From the NCBI GenBank assembly GCA_002353825.1, contig DEKJ01000025.1:1-56391 (forward strand): DNA of 56,391 bases. Reading direction: 5' to 3'. Each line of letters starts with the position of its first letter. Position 1 is the stretch's first letter. Below the pieces are notes generated by a model, which was not told where the DNA came from, ran no database searches, and worked only from the letters and a program-made list of their open reading frames with translations. A program made the translations under genes and the position numbers. This document shows positions 7,366 to 16,759 of the stretch, piece by piece. The stretch comes from Prevotella sp. UBA2725 (lineage in GTDB: Bacteria; Bacteroidota; Bacteroidia; Bacteroidales; Bacteroidaceae).

Positions 7366-7634
7366 ATAAAATTCCGTGAGACTAAAGAGACTTATACGTA
7401 GAAAGTTAAACATACAACTGTATTTTCGCAGAAAATACTATAAAATGCCACCTGAAAAGCCCACTTTTCGTGCACATTTTTCCAACTAAAGCCATTTTTT
7501 CAACCTGATTGCTGAAACGACAATAAGGTTCACAATACCTGATTTTGCACCTTCAGGAACGCAGCACAAAATGATAGAAAATGAAAATTTCCGTTCATTT
7601 CCGTGTTAAGATATGTTAAGCAGATGTTTTCATT
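7366..7634. other. AT-rich intergenic stretch at the mobilizable element/ICE junction
   Basis: No convincing gene is seen here. A perfect 8-bp hairpin with a 3-base loop, GTATTTTC/GAAAATAC, lies at 7420-7438. Near 7570-7602 are short inverted AAATGA/TCATTT motifs. The stretch lies between the minus-strand cargo genes and the truncated traE and probably holds one end of the mobilizable element. The exact end cannot be fixed without the left end, which is outside the window. Confidence 0.4.
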
Positions 7635-7826
7635 TTGGGGTTTTTGAAATTTTTGTTTCCAGTTTGTTTCTTTTGGTACTTTTTGCTTTTTGGGAGTGTT
7701 GATATTCAGCACTTTACAATTCGGAAGCAGATTCTCAAGAAGAAGATCATGATGGTCGTCGGAGCCTGCATCTTCCTCATCGCAGCCGCCAATGCCCTTC
7801 CTCTGTTCTTCGGGATCAGCAACTAA
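7635..7826 (+). pseudogene. traE: 5'-truncated traE (DUF4134-like) fused to AT-rich sequence
   Basis: The last 25 residues or so, IMMVVGACIFLIAAANALPL followed by FFGISN, look like the final membrane segment of Bacteroidetes TraE. That protein is normally about 100 residues, with a signal peptide and two membrane segments. The upstream part of the open frame (7635-about 7720) is AT-rich, Phe-rich and does not resemble TraE. traF follows 15 bases later, the expected order. Either a mobilizable element inserted in traE, or a deletion joined foreign DNA to its 3' end. By chance the chimera still has two hydrophobic stretches, so a functional product cannot be excluded. Confidence 0.65.
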
Positions 7827-7841
7827 ACGAGAATAGTCGTT

Positions 7842-8138
7842 ATGGCAAAAGAGGAAGAATTGAGTAAGGCATATCCCATGTTCAAGGGTCTCCAGCGTCC
7901 GCTGGAGTTTATGGGGCTTCAGGGCCGTTACATCACATGGGCGGCCGTGACAGCCACTGTGGGGATACTAGGATTCATGATCGTCTATGCCTTGACAGGT
8001 TTTATTTTAGGCCTTGCCTTTGCAGTCGTTGTGATAAGCTCGGGCTTCGGTCTGATCATCATCAAGCAGCGAAAGGGTCTCCATTCGAAGAAAACCAACA
8101 AGGGAATATTCATCTATGCCTGCTCAAGAAAGCTCTGA
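7842..8138 (+). CDS. traF: Conjugation protein TraF (DUF4133)
   Basis: 98 residues, normal for the family. After an N-terminal polar part (YPMFKGLQRPLEFMGLQGRY), two membrane segments follow at about 32-50 and 52-72. A basic cytoplasmic tail (IIKQRKGLHSKKTNKGIFIY) comes next. The YPxFKGLQRP start is characteristic of Bacteroidetes TraF, a small inner-membrane component of the mating channel (VirB3-like place, directly before the VirB4 ATPase). It lies between the traE remnant and traG. The call is firm. Confidence 0.9.
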   Translation: MAKEEELSKAYPMFKGLQRPLEFMGLQGRYITWAAVTATVGILGFMIVYALTGFILGLAFAVVVISSGFGLIIIKQRKGLHSKKTNKGIFIYACSRKL

Positions 8139-8190
8139 TGCCAGAGAACATTGTAGAAGGGTGTGATATCAATTCTATGTATAATCGGTA

Positions 8191-8226
8191 GGCTCACCCC
8201 AAATAAGGGATGAGCCCGCCTTTTAG
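8191..8226 (+). terminator. Hairpin between traF and traG (weak terminator or attenuator)
   Basis: GGCTCACCCC (8191-8200) pairs with GGGATGAGCC (8207-8216) with one mismatch and a 6-base loop, followed after CGCC by only TTTT. It sits in a 136-base gap inside the tra operon. It may lower read-through into traG or protect the upstream mRNA 3' end. Confidence 0.5.
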
Positions 8227-8274
8227 TATTAACCAGGATGCCAAGATCCTACAGTAGAAACAGCAGAAACAGCC

Positions 8275-10977
8275 ATGGTCGTTTATATCATTCTTGCATT
8301 TGTCGCCATTCTCTTAGGCATGAGCATCTCTGTCTATGCCTTCGGCACGGGCAGCAAGCGTGCCAAGATCTTCAAGGAGATCTATTTCTCCATTGAGGAT
8401 ATCGAAGGCGTCGGCGTTTTGTACACTAAGACCGGCGAGTTCTCCGCCATCCTTACGATGCTGAACCCCGTTCAGAAATACTGCGCGGATATTGACAACT
8501 ACTATGGCTTTGCCAATCTCATGGCAGCGCTGATGGCTACGCTCGGTGACGGCTATTCCATCCATAAACAGGATGTGTTCACAAGAAAACGTTTCAAGAG
8601 TGAAGGTGAGGGTAATAGAGAGTTCCTCTCTGAGAGCTACTTCCGTTACTTTGAGGGACGGGAGTACACCGACTGTACGACATATATCACCATCACCCAG
8701 GAAAGCAAGAAGAGCAAGATCTTCAGCTATGACGACCGCAAGTGGAAAGACTTTCTGGTCAAAATCAACAAGGTCAAGGACCAACTTCAGGACCGAGGAG
8801 TCAGCTCAAGGTTCCTTTCGGCCGACGAGGCCAAGGCTTATGTTGACCAGTACCTGAGTCAGAACTTCACCGATGATCATCCGTCGATGAACAACTTCAA
8901 GGTCTCGGACGAGCAGATTGGCATTGGCAGCCGGAAGTTCAAGATCTACAGTCTTGTCGATGTCGACAACATCATCCTTCCGAGCTTAGTCAGTCCCTAT
9001 ACGAACCTTGAGGTCAACAATATCACGATGCCCATTGACCTGTTGTCTTTGGTTGAGGGCATTCCAGGAGCACGCAGTGTCGTCTTCAATGAGATCATCT
9101 ATCTCCCCAGTCAGAAACAGGAGATGGGAAGACTCGCCAAAAAGAAGAACCGTCACTCGTCACTGCCCAACCCAAGCAATCTCATTGCCGTGGAGGACAT
9201 CAAGAAAGTCGAGGAGCTTATTGCCAGAGAGAACAAGCAGCTTGTCTACTGCCATTTCAACCTCGTCGTCACGGTGGATGCCGGTGCCGACCTACAGAAA
9301 TGCACGAACCATTTAGAGAATGCCTTCGGCCGTATCGGTATTCAGATAAGCCAGCGCGCCTACAACCAGCTTGAGCTCTTTGTCAACTCCTTCCCGGGCA
9401 ACTGCTATGGCATGAACCCGGACTATGACCGTTTCCTTACGCTCAGCGATGCCGCCAGCTGCCTGATGTACAAGGAGCGCCTTCCCAAAAGTGAAGACAC
9501 AAGACTGAAAGTGTACTACACCGACCGGCAGGGCGTGCCCGTTGCCATTGACATCTCCGGCAAGGAGGGTAGGGTGAAGCTCACGGACAACTCTAACTTC
9601 TTCTGCCTCGGACCTTCAGGCTCGGGCAAGAGTTTTCATATGAACAGTGTCGTCCGTCAGCTCTGGGAGCAGAACACCGATGTCGTCATGGTCGATACGG
9701 GTAACTCCTACGAAGGTCTCTGCGAGTATGTCGGCGGCAAGTATATCAGTTATACCGAGGAGCATCCTATCACGATGAATCCTTTCCGCATCAAGAAAGA
9801 AGAGCTCAATGTCGAGAAGACCGACTTCCTGAAGAATCTCATCATGCTGATCTGGAAAGGCAACGAGACCGTCCCGACGAAGATCGAGGAACTGCTCATC
9901 GAGCAGGTCATCAAGGAGTATTACGAGGCTTACTTTGACGGCTTCAACGGCTACAACAAGACACAGTTGGAGGCGCTGCACAAGAAACTGCTTATCGAGA
10001 CCGCTGCCCAGGGCAGGCCTACGGACACCAACAAGGAAGTCGAAGAACGTATCTGGACCCGCATCCGTGAGATGGAAGACCGGCGGAAGATGCTCAAGGT
10101 AGAGGAACTGTCGTTCAACAGTTTCTTTGAGTACAGCACAGAGCGCATCCCATACATCTGCAGTGAGAATAGGATCACGGGCATCGACCTGTCCTCCTAC
10201 AACTACTCACTGGCCGAGTTCTATAAGGGCGGCACCTATGAGCGCACGCTGAACGAGAACATCGACTCCTCACTCTTTGACGAGACGTTCATCGTCTTCG
10301 AGATCGACACCATCAAGGACAACAAGACCCTCTTCCCGTTAGTGACGCTGATCATTATGGATGTCTTCATCCAAAAGATGAGGATCAAGAAGAACCGCAA
10401 GGTTCTGGTTATCGAAGAGGCATGGAAGGCCGTTGCCTCTCCGATGATGGCTGAATACATCAAGTACCTCTATAAGACCGCCCGTAAGTTCTGGGCGATG
10501 GTCGGCGTGGTGACACAGGAGTTGCAGGATATCATCGGCAGTCCCATTGTCAAGGAGGCCATCATCAACAATTCCGACGTCACCATCTTGCTTGACCAGG
10601 GCAAGTTCAAGGAACGTTTTGATGATATCAAGACTGTCCTGGGCCTTACCGATGTCGAGTGCCGCAAGATCTTTACCATCAACCGCCTTGACAACACGGA
10701 AGGGCGTGCTTTCTTCCGCGAGGTTTTCATCCGACGGGGACTCGTTAGCGAGGTCTACGGCGTTGAGGAGCCCAAGGAGTGCTATATCACCTATACCACG
10801 GAACGGGCTGAGAAGGAAGCCTTGAAACTCTACAAGGCACAGCTGAAGTGCAGCCATCCCGAGGCGGTGAAGGCATTCTGCCGTGACTGGCGTCTGTCAG
10901 GCATCAGCAACTCACTGGCCTTTGCCCAGAAGGTCAACCATGCGGGACATGTATTAAACTTAAAAGATAAGAAGTAG
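8275..10977 (+). CDS. traG: Conjugation ATPase TraG (VirB4 family)
   Basis: 900 residues. The N-terminal part has one membrane segment (about 3-22), then the CagE/TrbE/VirB-like domain. Walker A GPSGSGKS lies near 445-452 and Walker B KVLVIEEAWKAV near 708-720. These hexameric ATPases power channel assembly and substrate passage at the inner membrane. The gene follows traF, as in CTnDOT-type elements, and its stop codon is one base before the next start. Length is slightly above the common 800-870. The call is firm. Confidence 0.95.
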   Translation: MVVYIILAFVAILLGMSISVYAFGTGSKRAKIFKEIYFSIEDIEGVGVLYTKTGEFSAILTMLNPVQKYCADIDNYYGFANLMAALMATLGDGYSIHKQDVFTRKRFKSEGEGNREFLSESYFRYFEGREYTDCTTYITITQESKKSKIFSYDDRKWKDFLVKINKVKDQLQDRGVSSRFLSADEAKAYVDQYLSQNFTDDHPSMNNFKVSDEQIGIGSRKFKIYSLVDVDNIILPSLVSPYTNLEVNNITMPIDLLSLVEGIPGARSVVFNEIIYLPSQKQEMGRLAKKKNRHSSLPNPSNLIAVEDIKKVEELIARENKQLVYCHFNLVVTVDAGADLQKCTNHLENAFGRIGIQISQRAYNQLELFVNSFPGNCYGMNPDYDRFLTLSDAASCLMYKERLPKSEDTRLKVYYTDRQGVPVAIDISGKEGRVKLTDNSNFFCLGPSGSGKSFHMNSVVRQLWEQNTDVVMVDTGNSYEGLCEYVGGKYISYTEEHPITMNPFRIKKEELNVEKTDFLKNLIMLIWKGNETVPTKIEELLIEQVIKEYYEAYFDGFNGYNKTQLEALHKKLLIETAAQGRPTDTNKEVEERIWTRIREMEDRRKMLKVEELSFNSFFEYSTERIPYICSENRITGIDLSSYNYSLAEFYKGGTYERTLNENIDSSLFDETFIVFEIDTIKDNKTLFPLVTLIIMDVFIQKMRIKKNRKVLVIEEAWKAVASPMMAEYIKYLYKTARKFWAMVGVVTQELQDIIGSPIVKEAIINNSDVTILLDQGKFKERFDDIKTVLGLTDVECRKIFTINRLDNTEGRAFFREVFIRRGLVSEVYGVEEPKECYITYTTERAEKEALKLYKAQLKCSHPEAVKAFCRDWRLSGISNSLAFAQKVNHAGHVLNLKDKK

Positions 10978-10978
10978 T

Positions 10979-11491
10979 ATGAACACCATCAATTTGTTAT
11001 CCCATGTCAGTAATGTACTGAACCTCAATTCTCCGAGAGAGAATGAGCGCGTAGGCAGTCTTCTTGCCAATGAGAACATCCACACCATCGGCATGCTCTG
11101 CCGTACCCCAAGGTCTGAGCTTAGGAAGATTCACACGCTCGGCGTGAAGTCAATCGAGTCGATCCGTCTGGAGCTTGCCAAGTATCAGCTCCGGCTCGGC
11201 ATGAGCAATGATGAGCTTGCTGAATATGACGAGCTTTTCAGGCAGGAAAGAGCCTCCGAGCTTGAAGCAGAAGGATTCAAAGAGAATTATGTTCCAGCGA
11301 TGCATGTTGTCCTCAACCACTATAGAAAGTGCATCGACTGGGACAACCGTTTCTTTGAGGTTGCCAAGGAGGAGTTTCTCCGTATGGACAGAACGGTCCT
11401 TGATGACGTGAGCCGTGCCAAGTTGGCTGTCCAGGCTGCCGAGGCTTTCATGGTCGCTTTTGTAGAGCGCAGTGAGATCGAGATGACTTGA
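10979..11491 (+). CDS. RNA polymerase alpha-CTD-like protein in the tra operon
   Basis: 170 residues, soluble. Residues about 29-76 resemble the C-terminal domain of RNA polymerase alpha: LLANENIHTIGMLCRTPRSE, then LRKIHTLGVKSIESIRLELA, then a stretch ending LRLGM. This matches the helix-hairpin-helix order and the closing LGM of alpha-CTD. The remainder is helical with no recognised domain. The alpha-CTD contacts DNA UP elements and activators, so a free copy could bias transcription or bind DNA at the channel base. The gene starts one base after traG and so is co-expressed. The domain match is by eye; function is unknown. Confidence 0.65.
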   Translation: MNTINLLSHVSNVLNLNSPRENERVGSLLANENIHTIGMLCRTPRSELRKIHTLGVKSIESIRLELAKYQLRLGMSNDELAEYDELFRQERASELEAEGFKENYVPAMHVVLNHYRKCIDWDNRFFEVAKEEFLRMDRTVLDDVSRAKLAVQAAEAFMVAFVERSEIEMT

Positions 11492-11515
11492 CTCTATGTG
11501 TAAATCATTGATGTA

Positions 11516-14056
11516 GTGAGCAGATTTCTTCATATATTGGTTATGGTTCTTACCCTGGCACTGCCTGTCGGTGTCAGGGCACAGAGCTATAGTATCAATG
11601 TAGACAGGAAGACCATGGAGGCCATGTCCGAGGCGTATGCCACCGAGGCAGCCATGGAGGCACTTCACAATGAGAACCTTCAAAAGATTTACGAGAGCTA
11701 CGGTGCGGCAGAAGTAGCCACTGCCGGTATCTTCTCAAGCAAGTATCTTGACCGCAAGGCGCTGACGAATCTCAACCTCTGGAAAAGTGAGGATGAGAAC
11801 TATTACTATAAGCGGATCTACAACATCGTCTCCAAGCGTATTATCCCCAAGATGATCACGTGTGCCGGCATGATGGTAGAAGATCCGTCCACAGCTTTCT
11901 ATTGGGGCAGCTACTTGCTGAAGACCACCGAGGATGTTCAATCACTTTGCCAGCAGTTCGAGAGCGTTGTCACCAACAGCACACTCAGTTTCAAGGATAT
12001 CGCCTTCTTGGAGATATCCGATGAGTTCAAGAAGATCTTCAATATCACCCAGCTTGGTGATGTCGACTGGAAGGATATCTTCGACCATTTGGGTGATGAC
12101 ATCAAAGGTGCTTTCAGTAAAGAAAGCCTTGAGCATGATTTTGACCAACTGATAGAGAAAGGTGTCGGCCTTGCCTCTGCGGGATATTCCAATGGTATGG
12201 GCCAACTCCTGAACGGTACCGACTTTGGCGGTACCTTCATCGATAAGATGCGAAGTGTCGTTAGCCTTGCCTCCAACGCTTCTTCAATCTATGACCAGTA
12301 CAAGGATATGTCTGCATCCGCCATCCTGAGCTCTGTCGTCGACAAGGACAACATAAGCGGTCTTTTCAAACTCAGCGACTATAATCTCACCAATTGGATT
12401 GATGATTACAGCGACAAGTCCGAGGGAAGGTATTACACGCAACGTGTATATATCTACCGACGCAACTATGGTTCTGAGCAGCTTTTCAGCTATCGTCCGC
12501 CTACCGGCAATGATGATATAATCTATGGCAGTCACTGGTACCGCATCAATACCACCGACCCCAATTTCTGGCCGTCCTCCAGTCAGGCAGAAGCTATCCT
12601 CTCCAACTCAGAGTCTCATGCCGGCTGGTCCCGTGAGAAGGTCCGGCAGATGAACAACTCCGGAGACGGCTATACCTATATCATTACCTGGTACCGGTCT
12701 TCCTATACCATCAGCAAGAAAGGCAAGCAGTACAGCAAGGCCTTTGCCTATAATATCGATGTCACCAAGAGCTGGGATATTAAGGAAGATGTCTATGAAG
12801 CCGTCTTCGACAGTTACAGTATGGACTGGAACACGTTCATGGCTCAGATGAATGTCCGTCTTGATCAGTACAATGTCAATGAGGACAATCCGAATTATAA
12901 ATACTATATCGGATACGACACGAGGAGTTATTACTCTGCTAATGATGCCCGAAAGATGGCAGGTGTCTCCTCCGCAACATTCAGCGTGACCTGTCATGAC
13001 GGTGGTACACTCGGCAAGGGCAGCACGACCTACAAATGCCGTAATTGTGGCGGCAGTCCCAATGCCCATACCAAGGAGTGTGCTATGTATACGACCTTGA
13101 GCGGTGGAGAAGTCGAGACTGGTGATCTTGAAAGCAGACTCAACACACTACAGACGCAGGCTGCATCCTTACAAGCCAAGATCGATGCGCTTAACTCAGA
13201 GAACAATACGCTATTGAGAAAAATGTCTCAGGCAAAGACGACAGCAGAGTATGAGAGCTACCGAAGCAAGTACAACACCAATAAAGATAAGGTCAAAGAC
13301 CTGCAGAGCCAACTTGATGAAGTCAACGAAAGCATCCAGGAAACCAAGCAAGCCATCGATGAAGCCAAGGAAGGCGAGAAGGCCAAGACCGATGACTATA
13401 CACGCATACCCCAGCTCATGAAGGCGATGAAGGATGCGTATGGCATCACCTGGGCAAACCAAGGCTCTTGGTCCGGCTATACCTTCATAAGAGAAGGCAC
13501 AATTGGTAGTGTCAAGGGTCAGGTCACGTTCAAGGCAACAGTCTCTATTGCAAGAAAGCCGAAGTATTTCATGGGCATCAAGATCCATCGTGCTATCGTT
13601 CAGATCAACTGGGAGCTGACAAGCAGTTGGAGCGACACATCAGTTGCAGAAGTACTCGACCTCGATCCGTCCAAATCGGATGAAGAGAACGCCAAGATCG
13701 TCAACCAGAAGACAAGCGAGCTCGCCAAGGCTTATCCGAACTGTGATATCAGCGTAGAACTCAACCGCTCTAAGACACATGATACCGAGGACACGGATGG
13801 TGTCTATCATCTGCTCTGGGCCAATGACCGGCTTGAGATAGCGAGAGGTATTGAGGCACGTCTTGCCCGGATCTACACCGACCTCGTCCATGTCGAGAAG
13901 TTCCTCCATTACCGCCACACCCTCAAGGACTGGGCCAAAGACCTTCTTCCCAAGCTCAATGCAGACAAAGACCGCAAGTTTACCATTGCCGAGCAGTGTC
14001 GCAGACGATGGATGCGCAACGGTGGCAGCAGCTATTATCCGGACGAAGATGAGTAA
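11516..14056 (+). CDS. Large exported conjugation-operon protein with Cys/His motif and coiled coil
   Basis: 846 residues from a GTG start at 11516; an ATG at 11543 would cut into the signal peptide. A clear signal peptide (RFLHILVMVLTLALPVGVRA) is followed by helical and Tyr-rich regions. A putative metal site CRNCGGSPNAHTKEC lies at about 507-521. A long coiled coil runs from about 541 to 630, and a C-terminal region after that. It occupies the place of traH/traI between the ATPase and traJ. I do not recognise the family. Export, length and position suggest a periplasmic or surface part of the mating apparatus. Confidence 0.7.
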   Translation: MSRFLHILVMVLTLALPVGVRAQSYSINVDRKTMEAMSEAYATEAAMEALHNENLQKIYESYGAAEVATAGIFSSKYLDRKALTNLNLWKSEDENYYYKRIYNIVSKRIIPKMITCAGMMVEDPSTAFYWGSYLLKTTEDVQSLCQQFESVVTNSTLSFKDIAFLEISDEFKKIFNITQLGDVDWKDIFDHLGDDIKGAFSKESLEHDFDQLIEKGVGLASAGYSNGMGQLLNGTDFGGTFIDKMRSVVSLASNASSIYDQYKDMSASAILSSVVDKDNISGLFKLSDYNLTNWIDDYSDKSEGRYYTQRVYIYRRNYGSEQLFSYRPPTGNDDIIYGSHWYRINTTDPNFWPSSSQAEAILSNSESHAGWSREKVRQMNNSGDGYTYIITWYRSSYTISKKGKQYSKAFAYNIDVTKSWDIKEDVYEAVFDSYSMDWNTFMAQMNVRLDQYNVNEDNPNYKYYIGYDTRSYYSANDARKMAGVSSATFSVTCHDGGTLGKGSTTYKCRNCGGSPNAHTKECAMYTTLSGGEVETGDLESRLNTLQTQAASLQAKIDALNSENNTLLRKMSQAKTTAEYESYRSKYNTNKDKVKDLQSQLDEVNESIQETKQAIDEAKEGEKAKTDDYTRIPQLMKAMKDAYGITWANQGSWSGYTFIREGTIGSVKGQVTFKATVSIARKPKYFMGIKIHRAIVQINWELTSSWSDTSVAEVLDLDPSKSDEENAKIVNQKTSELAKAYPNCDISVELNRSKTHDTEDTDGVYHLLWANDRLEIARGIEARLARIYTDLVHVEKFLHYRHTLKDWAKDLLPKLNADKDRKFTIAEQCRRRWMRNGGSSYYPDEDE

Positions 14057-14083
14057 CTAAAAGATTTCAGCAATACGAATAAT

Positions 14084-14833
14084 ATGAGCAATACGATATT
14101 CACCAAAAGCAAAATACTGCTTGTGCTTTGTCTTCTTGTCTTCTCCGTTAAGACGATGACGGCTCAGGTCGTTCCCCGTGACGTAGCTGTCATCGAGGCT
14201 TATATCAATGACCACAAGAAGCAGCGTAGCCTTCTCCTTGCCCGGTCTACCCTCGAGGCGAGCAATGGCATCCTCCATGAGGCCAGCAAGGTAACGAACA
14301 GGGAGTACCGGGATATCAATATTGAGCTCGACAAATATACCCGTGCCTTCGACGTGATCGATCTTGTCTACAGTACGGTCAGCACCGGCTTCAATGTCTA
14401 TCGGACTTACGATAATGTATCGGACAAGATCAAGAAGTACAAGGCCATGCTCGAAGAGTTCAACGACAAGGTTGTCAAGCGAGGGCGCATTGAGTCCGCC
14501 GATACTCTGCTACTGACAGTCAACGCAAGAGCTATCGGCAACTTGGCAGAGGAGTGCGAGAACCTCTATGCTTCCGTCGCAGTCATTGCCGCCTATGCCA
14601 CTGGACAGATCACCTGTACCACGGCAACCCTGACAATGATGGTTGACAACATCAACAACTCGTTGGACAGGATCAAGAAGATCGTCAACAGTGCCTATTA
14701 CAAGACTTGGAAATTCATCCAGGCCCGGACAAGCTACTGGAAGTCAGAGATCTACCGGTCCAAAACCATCAAGGAAATGGCAGATGATGCCCTCGGACGA
14801 TGGCTGGAGAACGGACGACTCGGAAAACATTAA
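14084..14833 (+). CDS. Exported helical protein, TraI/VirB5-like (paralogue 1)
   Basis: 249 residues. The signal peptide is IFTKSKILLVLCLLVFSVKT with cleavage near TAQ-VVP. The mature part is almost all helical, with no cysteines except a pair near 165-180. It ends with LGRWLENGR. The same closing pattern LxxWxxxxR is found in two exported proteins encoded at 43239 and 43959, and similar spacing in the next gene. This is the style of TraI-type (DUF4141-like) periplasmic subunits in Bacteroidetes transfer operons, comparable to VirB5. Family assignment is by architecture and position, not by a recognised motif. Confidence 0.6.
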   Translation: MSNTIFTKSKILLVLCLLVFSVKTMTAQVVPRDVAVIEAYINDHKKQRSLLLARSTLEASNGILHEASKVTNREYRDINIELDKYTRAFDVIDLVYSTVSTGFNVYRTYDNVSDKIKKYKAMLEEFNDKVVKRGRIESADTLLLTVNARAIGNLAEECENLYASVAVIAAYATGQITCTTATLTMMVDNINNSLDRIKKIVNSAYYKTWKFIQARTSYWKSEIYRSKTIKEMADDALGRWLENGRLGKH

Positions 14834-14863
14834 AGCATTACTCACCAACCCAATATAATCAAT

Positions 14864-15598
14864 ATGAAGAAACAACTGTCATTCTTAGTCTTAATGCTGA
14901 TGCTTGGCACTGCAATAAATATTAATGCTCAGAGTATCACATACAACTATGATGCTTCCAAGAAGGAACAGATTACGGTGATGGAGCTCGGAGCGGGTTC
15001 TCTCACCCCTGAGTATTACTACAGAATCACGCACAACAACTATTGGAAGAATGCCAAGGACAGACGGTCAGTCAAGAACGACCTACGCGTGGCAGCAAAT
15101 ACAGCTTCTCTCCCTCAGGTAGAGTATGCCGACAGTATTGAGGCAGACCTCGAAAGCCGTGCCAAGGTCGAGGCGGCCAACATCATAGACCGAGAGATTG
15201 ATATGGCATGGATCACGGAAGGCAGCAAACTTGAGAAGCGGTTGATGATCTTCAAGAACAATATCAATGTACTCAACGGAAAGACCAATAATGAGGAGAT
15301 CACCACTTGGCAAGACCTTGGGAAAACCTATGACTTTGCCATCAAGACGATCCGCAAGGCTTATATGCCGAATAGTGAGCGTCAGAAACAGTATCTTGCC
15401 ATCATGGATGAGATCATCCAGAGCAATGACAACCTGTTGCTCCGTGTAAAGTTCCTCACGACAAAGAATCAGGCTGACAAGCTTGTCAATACCCTGGCAA
15501 GATTCCAGCATCGTGTCGATGAGAATGCCAAGGCCGGCTACAACCGATGGCGGGAGTCGGCTATGAATGCCAGTGGCGTAAAAAAAGTAAAACCTTAA
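14864..15598 (+). CDS. Exported conjugation protein, DUF5045-like
   Basis: 244 residues. The signal peptide (KKQLSFLVLMLMLGTAININ, cut after AQ) is followed by SITYNYDASKKEQITVMELG and LTPEYYYRITHNNYWKNAKD. Those features, plus IDMAWITEGSKLE and a C-terminal YNRWRE, match my memory of DUF5045 proteins, which occur just before traJ in Prevotella and Bacteroides elements. The body is helical. It is a probable periplasmic part of the mating channel. It starts 30 bases after the previous gene and ends 12 bases before traJ. Confidence 0.7.
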   Translation: MKKQLSFLVLMLMLGTAININAQSITYNYDASKKEQITVMELGAGSLTPEYYYRITHNNYWKNAKDRRSVKNDLRVAANTASLPQVEYADSIEADLESRAKVEAANIIDREIDMAWITEGSKLEKRLMIFKNNINVLNGKTNNEEITTWQDLGKTYDFAIKTIRKAYMPNSERQKQYLAIMDEIIQSNDNLLLRVKFLTTKNQADKLVNTLARFQHRVDENAKAGYNRWRESAMNASGVKKVKP

Positions 15599-15610
15599 GA
15601 TAATTCAATT

Positions 15611-16735
15611 ATGGGTAACGACAGCACAGCGGTAGACTTCGGAATCAACCTCCTTGAGGAGGAGATCGATGATGTCATCTTCCGCACAAATGAATTCCTG
15701 ACGGATGCCACGATGACCGGCTCTCAGGGCCCGTTCTGGTGGCTCGTTCAGATGTCCATGGCTTTGGCCGGACTCTTCGCCATCATCGTATGCGCTAACA
15801 TGGCCTATAAGATGATGGTCAAGCACGAGCCGCTCGACGTGATGAAACTCTTCAAGCCTTTTGTGGTCAGCCTTGTCCTCTGCTGGTGGTATCCGCCTGC
15901 AGACACAGGTATTGCCGGCGGGTCGAGCACTTGGTGTGCACTTGACTTCCTTAGCTATGTCCCCAATGCCATCGGCAGCTATACCCACGATCTCTATGAG
16001 GTAGAGGCGGCACAGGTCGAAGACCGCATGAAGGACGTGCAGCAGCTGATGTATCAGTTGGGTGAGGAAGCCTCCGATCCGATATCAACCATTAAGGCAG
16101 CCAGCAATGCCGTGAGCAACCTTCTTTCTCAAAGCAGTGTCCAGGATGTCACAGATGCTGATGCAGCCGCCGAGGACGAGAAGAATATCGTCAAGGCTGA
16201 GATGACAAGCACCACTGCCGGACTGGTCATGCTGCTTGACAAGGTCATCATGCTCATTGCGCTGATCACTTTCCGGATAGGGTGGTGGGGAACGATCTAC
16301 TGCCAGCAGATTCTGCTTGGCATGCTGACGATCTTCGGACCTATCCAGTGGGCGTTCTCTCTCTTGCCGAAGTGGGAAGGCGCCTGGGCGCGGTGGATCA
16401 CCCGTTACCTGACCGTCCACTTCTACGGTGCCATGCTCTATTTTGTAGGCTTCTATGTGCTGCTGCTCTTTGACATCGTCATCAACATCCAGTACAATGA
16501 CCTTGCAGCAGTGACGGCCAGTGACGAGACGGTGGTCAACTACCTTCAGAACTCGTTCTTCTCAGCCGGTTACTTGATGGCTGCAAGCGTTGTGGCACTG
16601 AAGTGTCTGAACCTCGTTCCGGATCTTGCAGCGTGGATGATCCCGGAGGGTGAGACGGCTTTCTCTACCCGTGCCTTTGGTGAGGGTGTGGCAACGTCCA
16701 TGCGTCAGTCAGTGAGCCGATACACCGGTATATAA
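15611..16735 (+). CDS. traJ: Conjugation membrane protein TraJ (VirB6-like)
   Basis: 374 residues, polytopic. Hydrophobic segments lie near 40-62, 78-95, 195-215, 222-250, 268-292 and 315-335. The pattern MSMALAGLFAIIVCANMAYK and the central IYCQQILLGMLTIFGPIQWA are typical of Bacteroidetes TraJ. The acidic loop at about 175-190 is longer than usual. TraJ takes the place of VirB6, a channel component in the inner membrane. It is followed 24 bases later by traK, as expected. Confidence 0.92.
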   Translation: MGNDSTAVDFGINLLEEEIDDVIFRTNEFLTDATMTGSQGPFWWLVQMSMALAGLFAIIVCANMAYKMMVKHEPLDVMKLFKPFVVSLVLCWWYPPADTGIAGGSSTWCALDFLSYVPNAIGSYTHDLYEVEAAQVEDRMKDVQQLMYQLGEEASDPISTIKAASNAVSNLLSQSSVQDVTDADAAAEDEKNIVKAEMTSTTAGLVMLLDKVIMLIALITFRIGWWGTIYCQQILLGMLTIFGPIQWAFSLLPKWEGAWARWITRYLTVHFYGAMLYFVGFYVLLLFDIVINIQYNDLAAVTASDETVVNYLQNSFFSAGYLMAASVVALKCLNLVPDLAAWMIPEGETAFSTRAFGEGVATSMRQSVSRYTGI

Positions 16736-16759
16736 TCATGTAAGAAAAACAATACTGAT

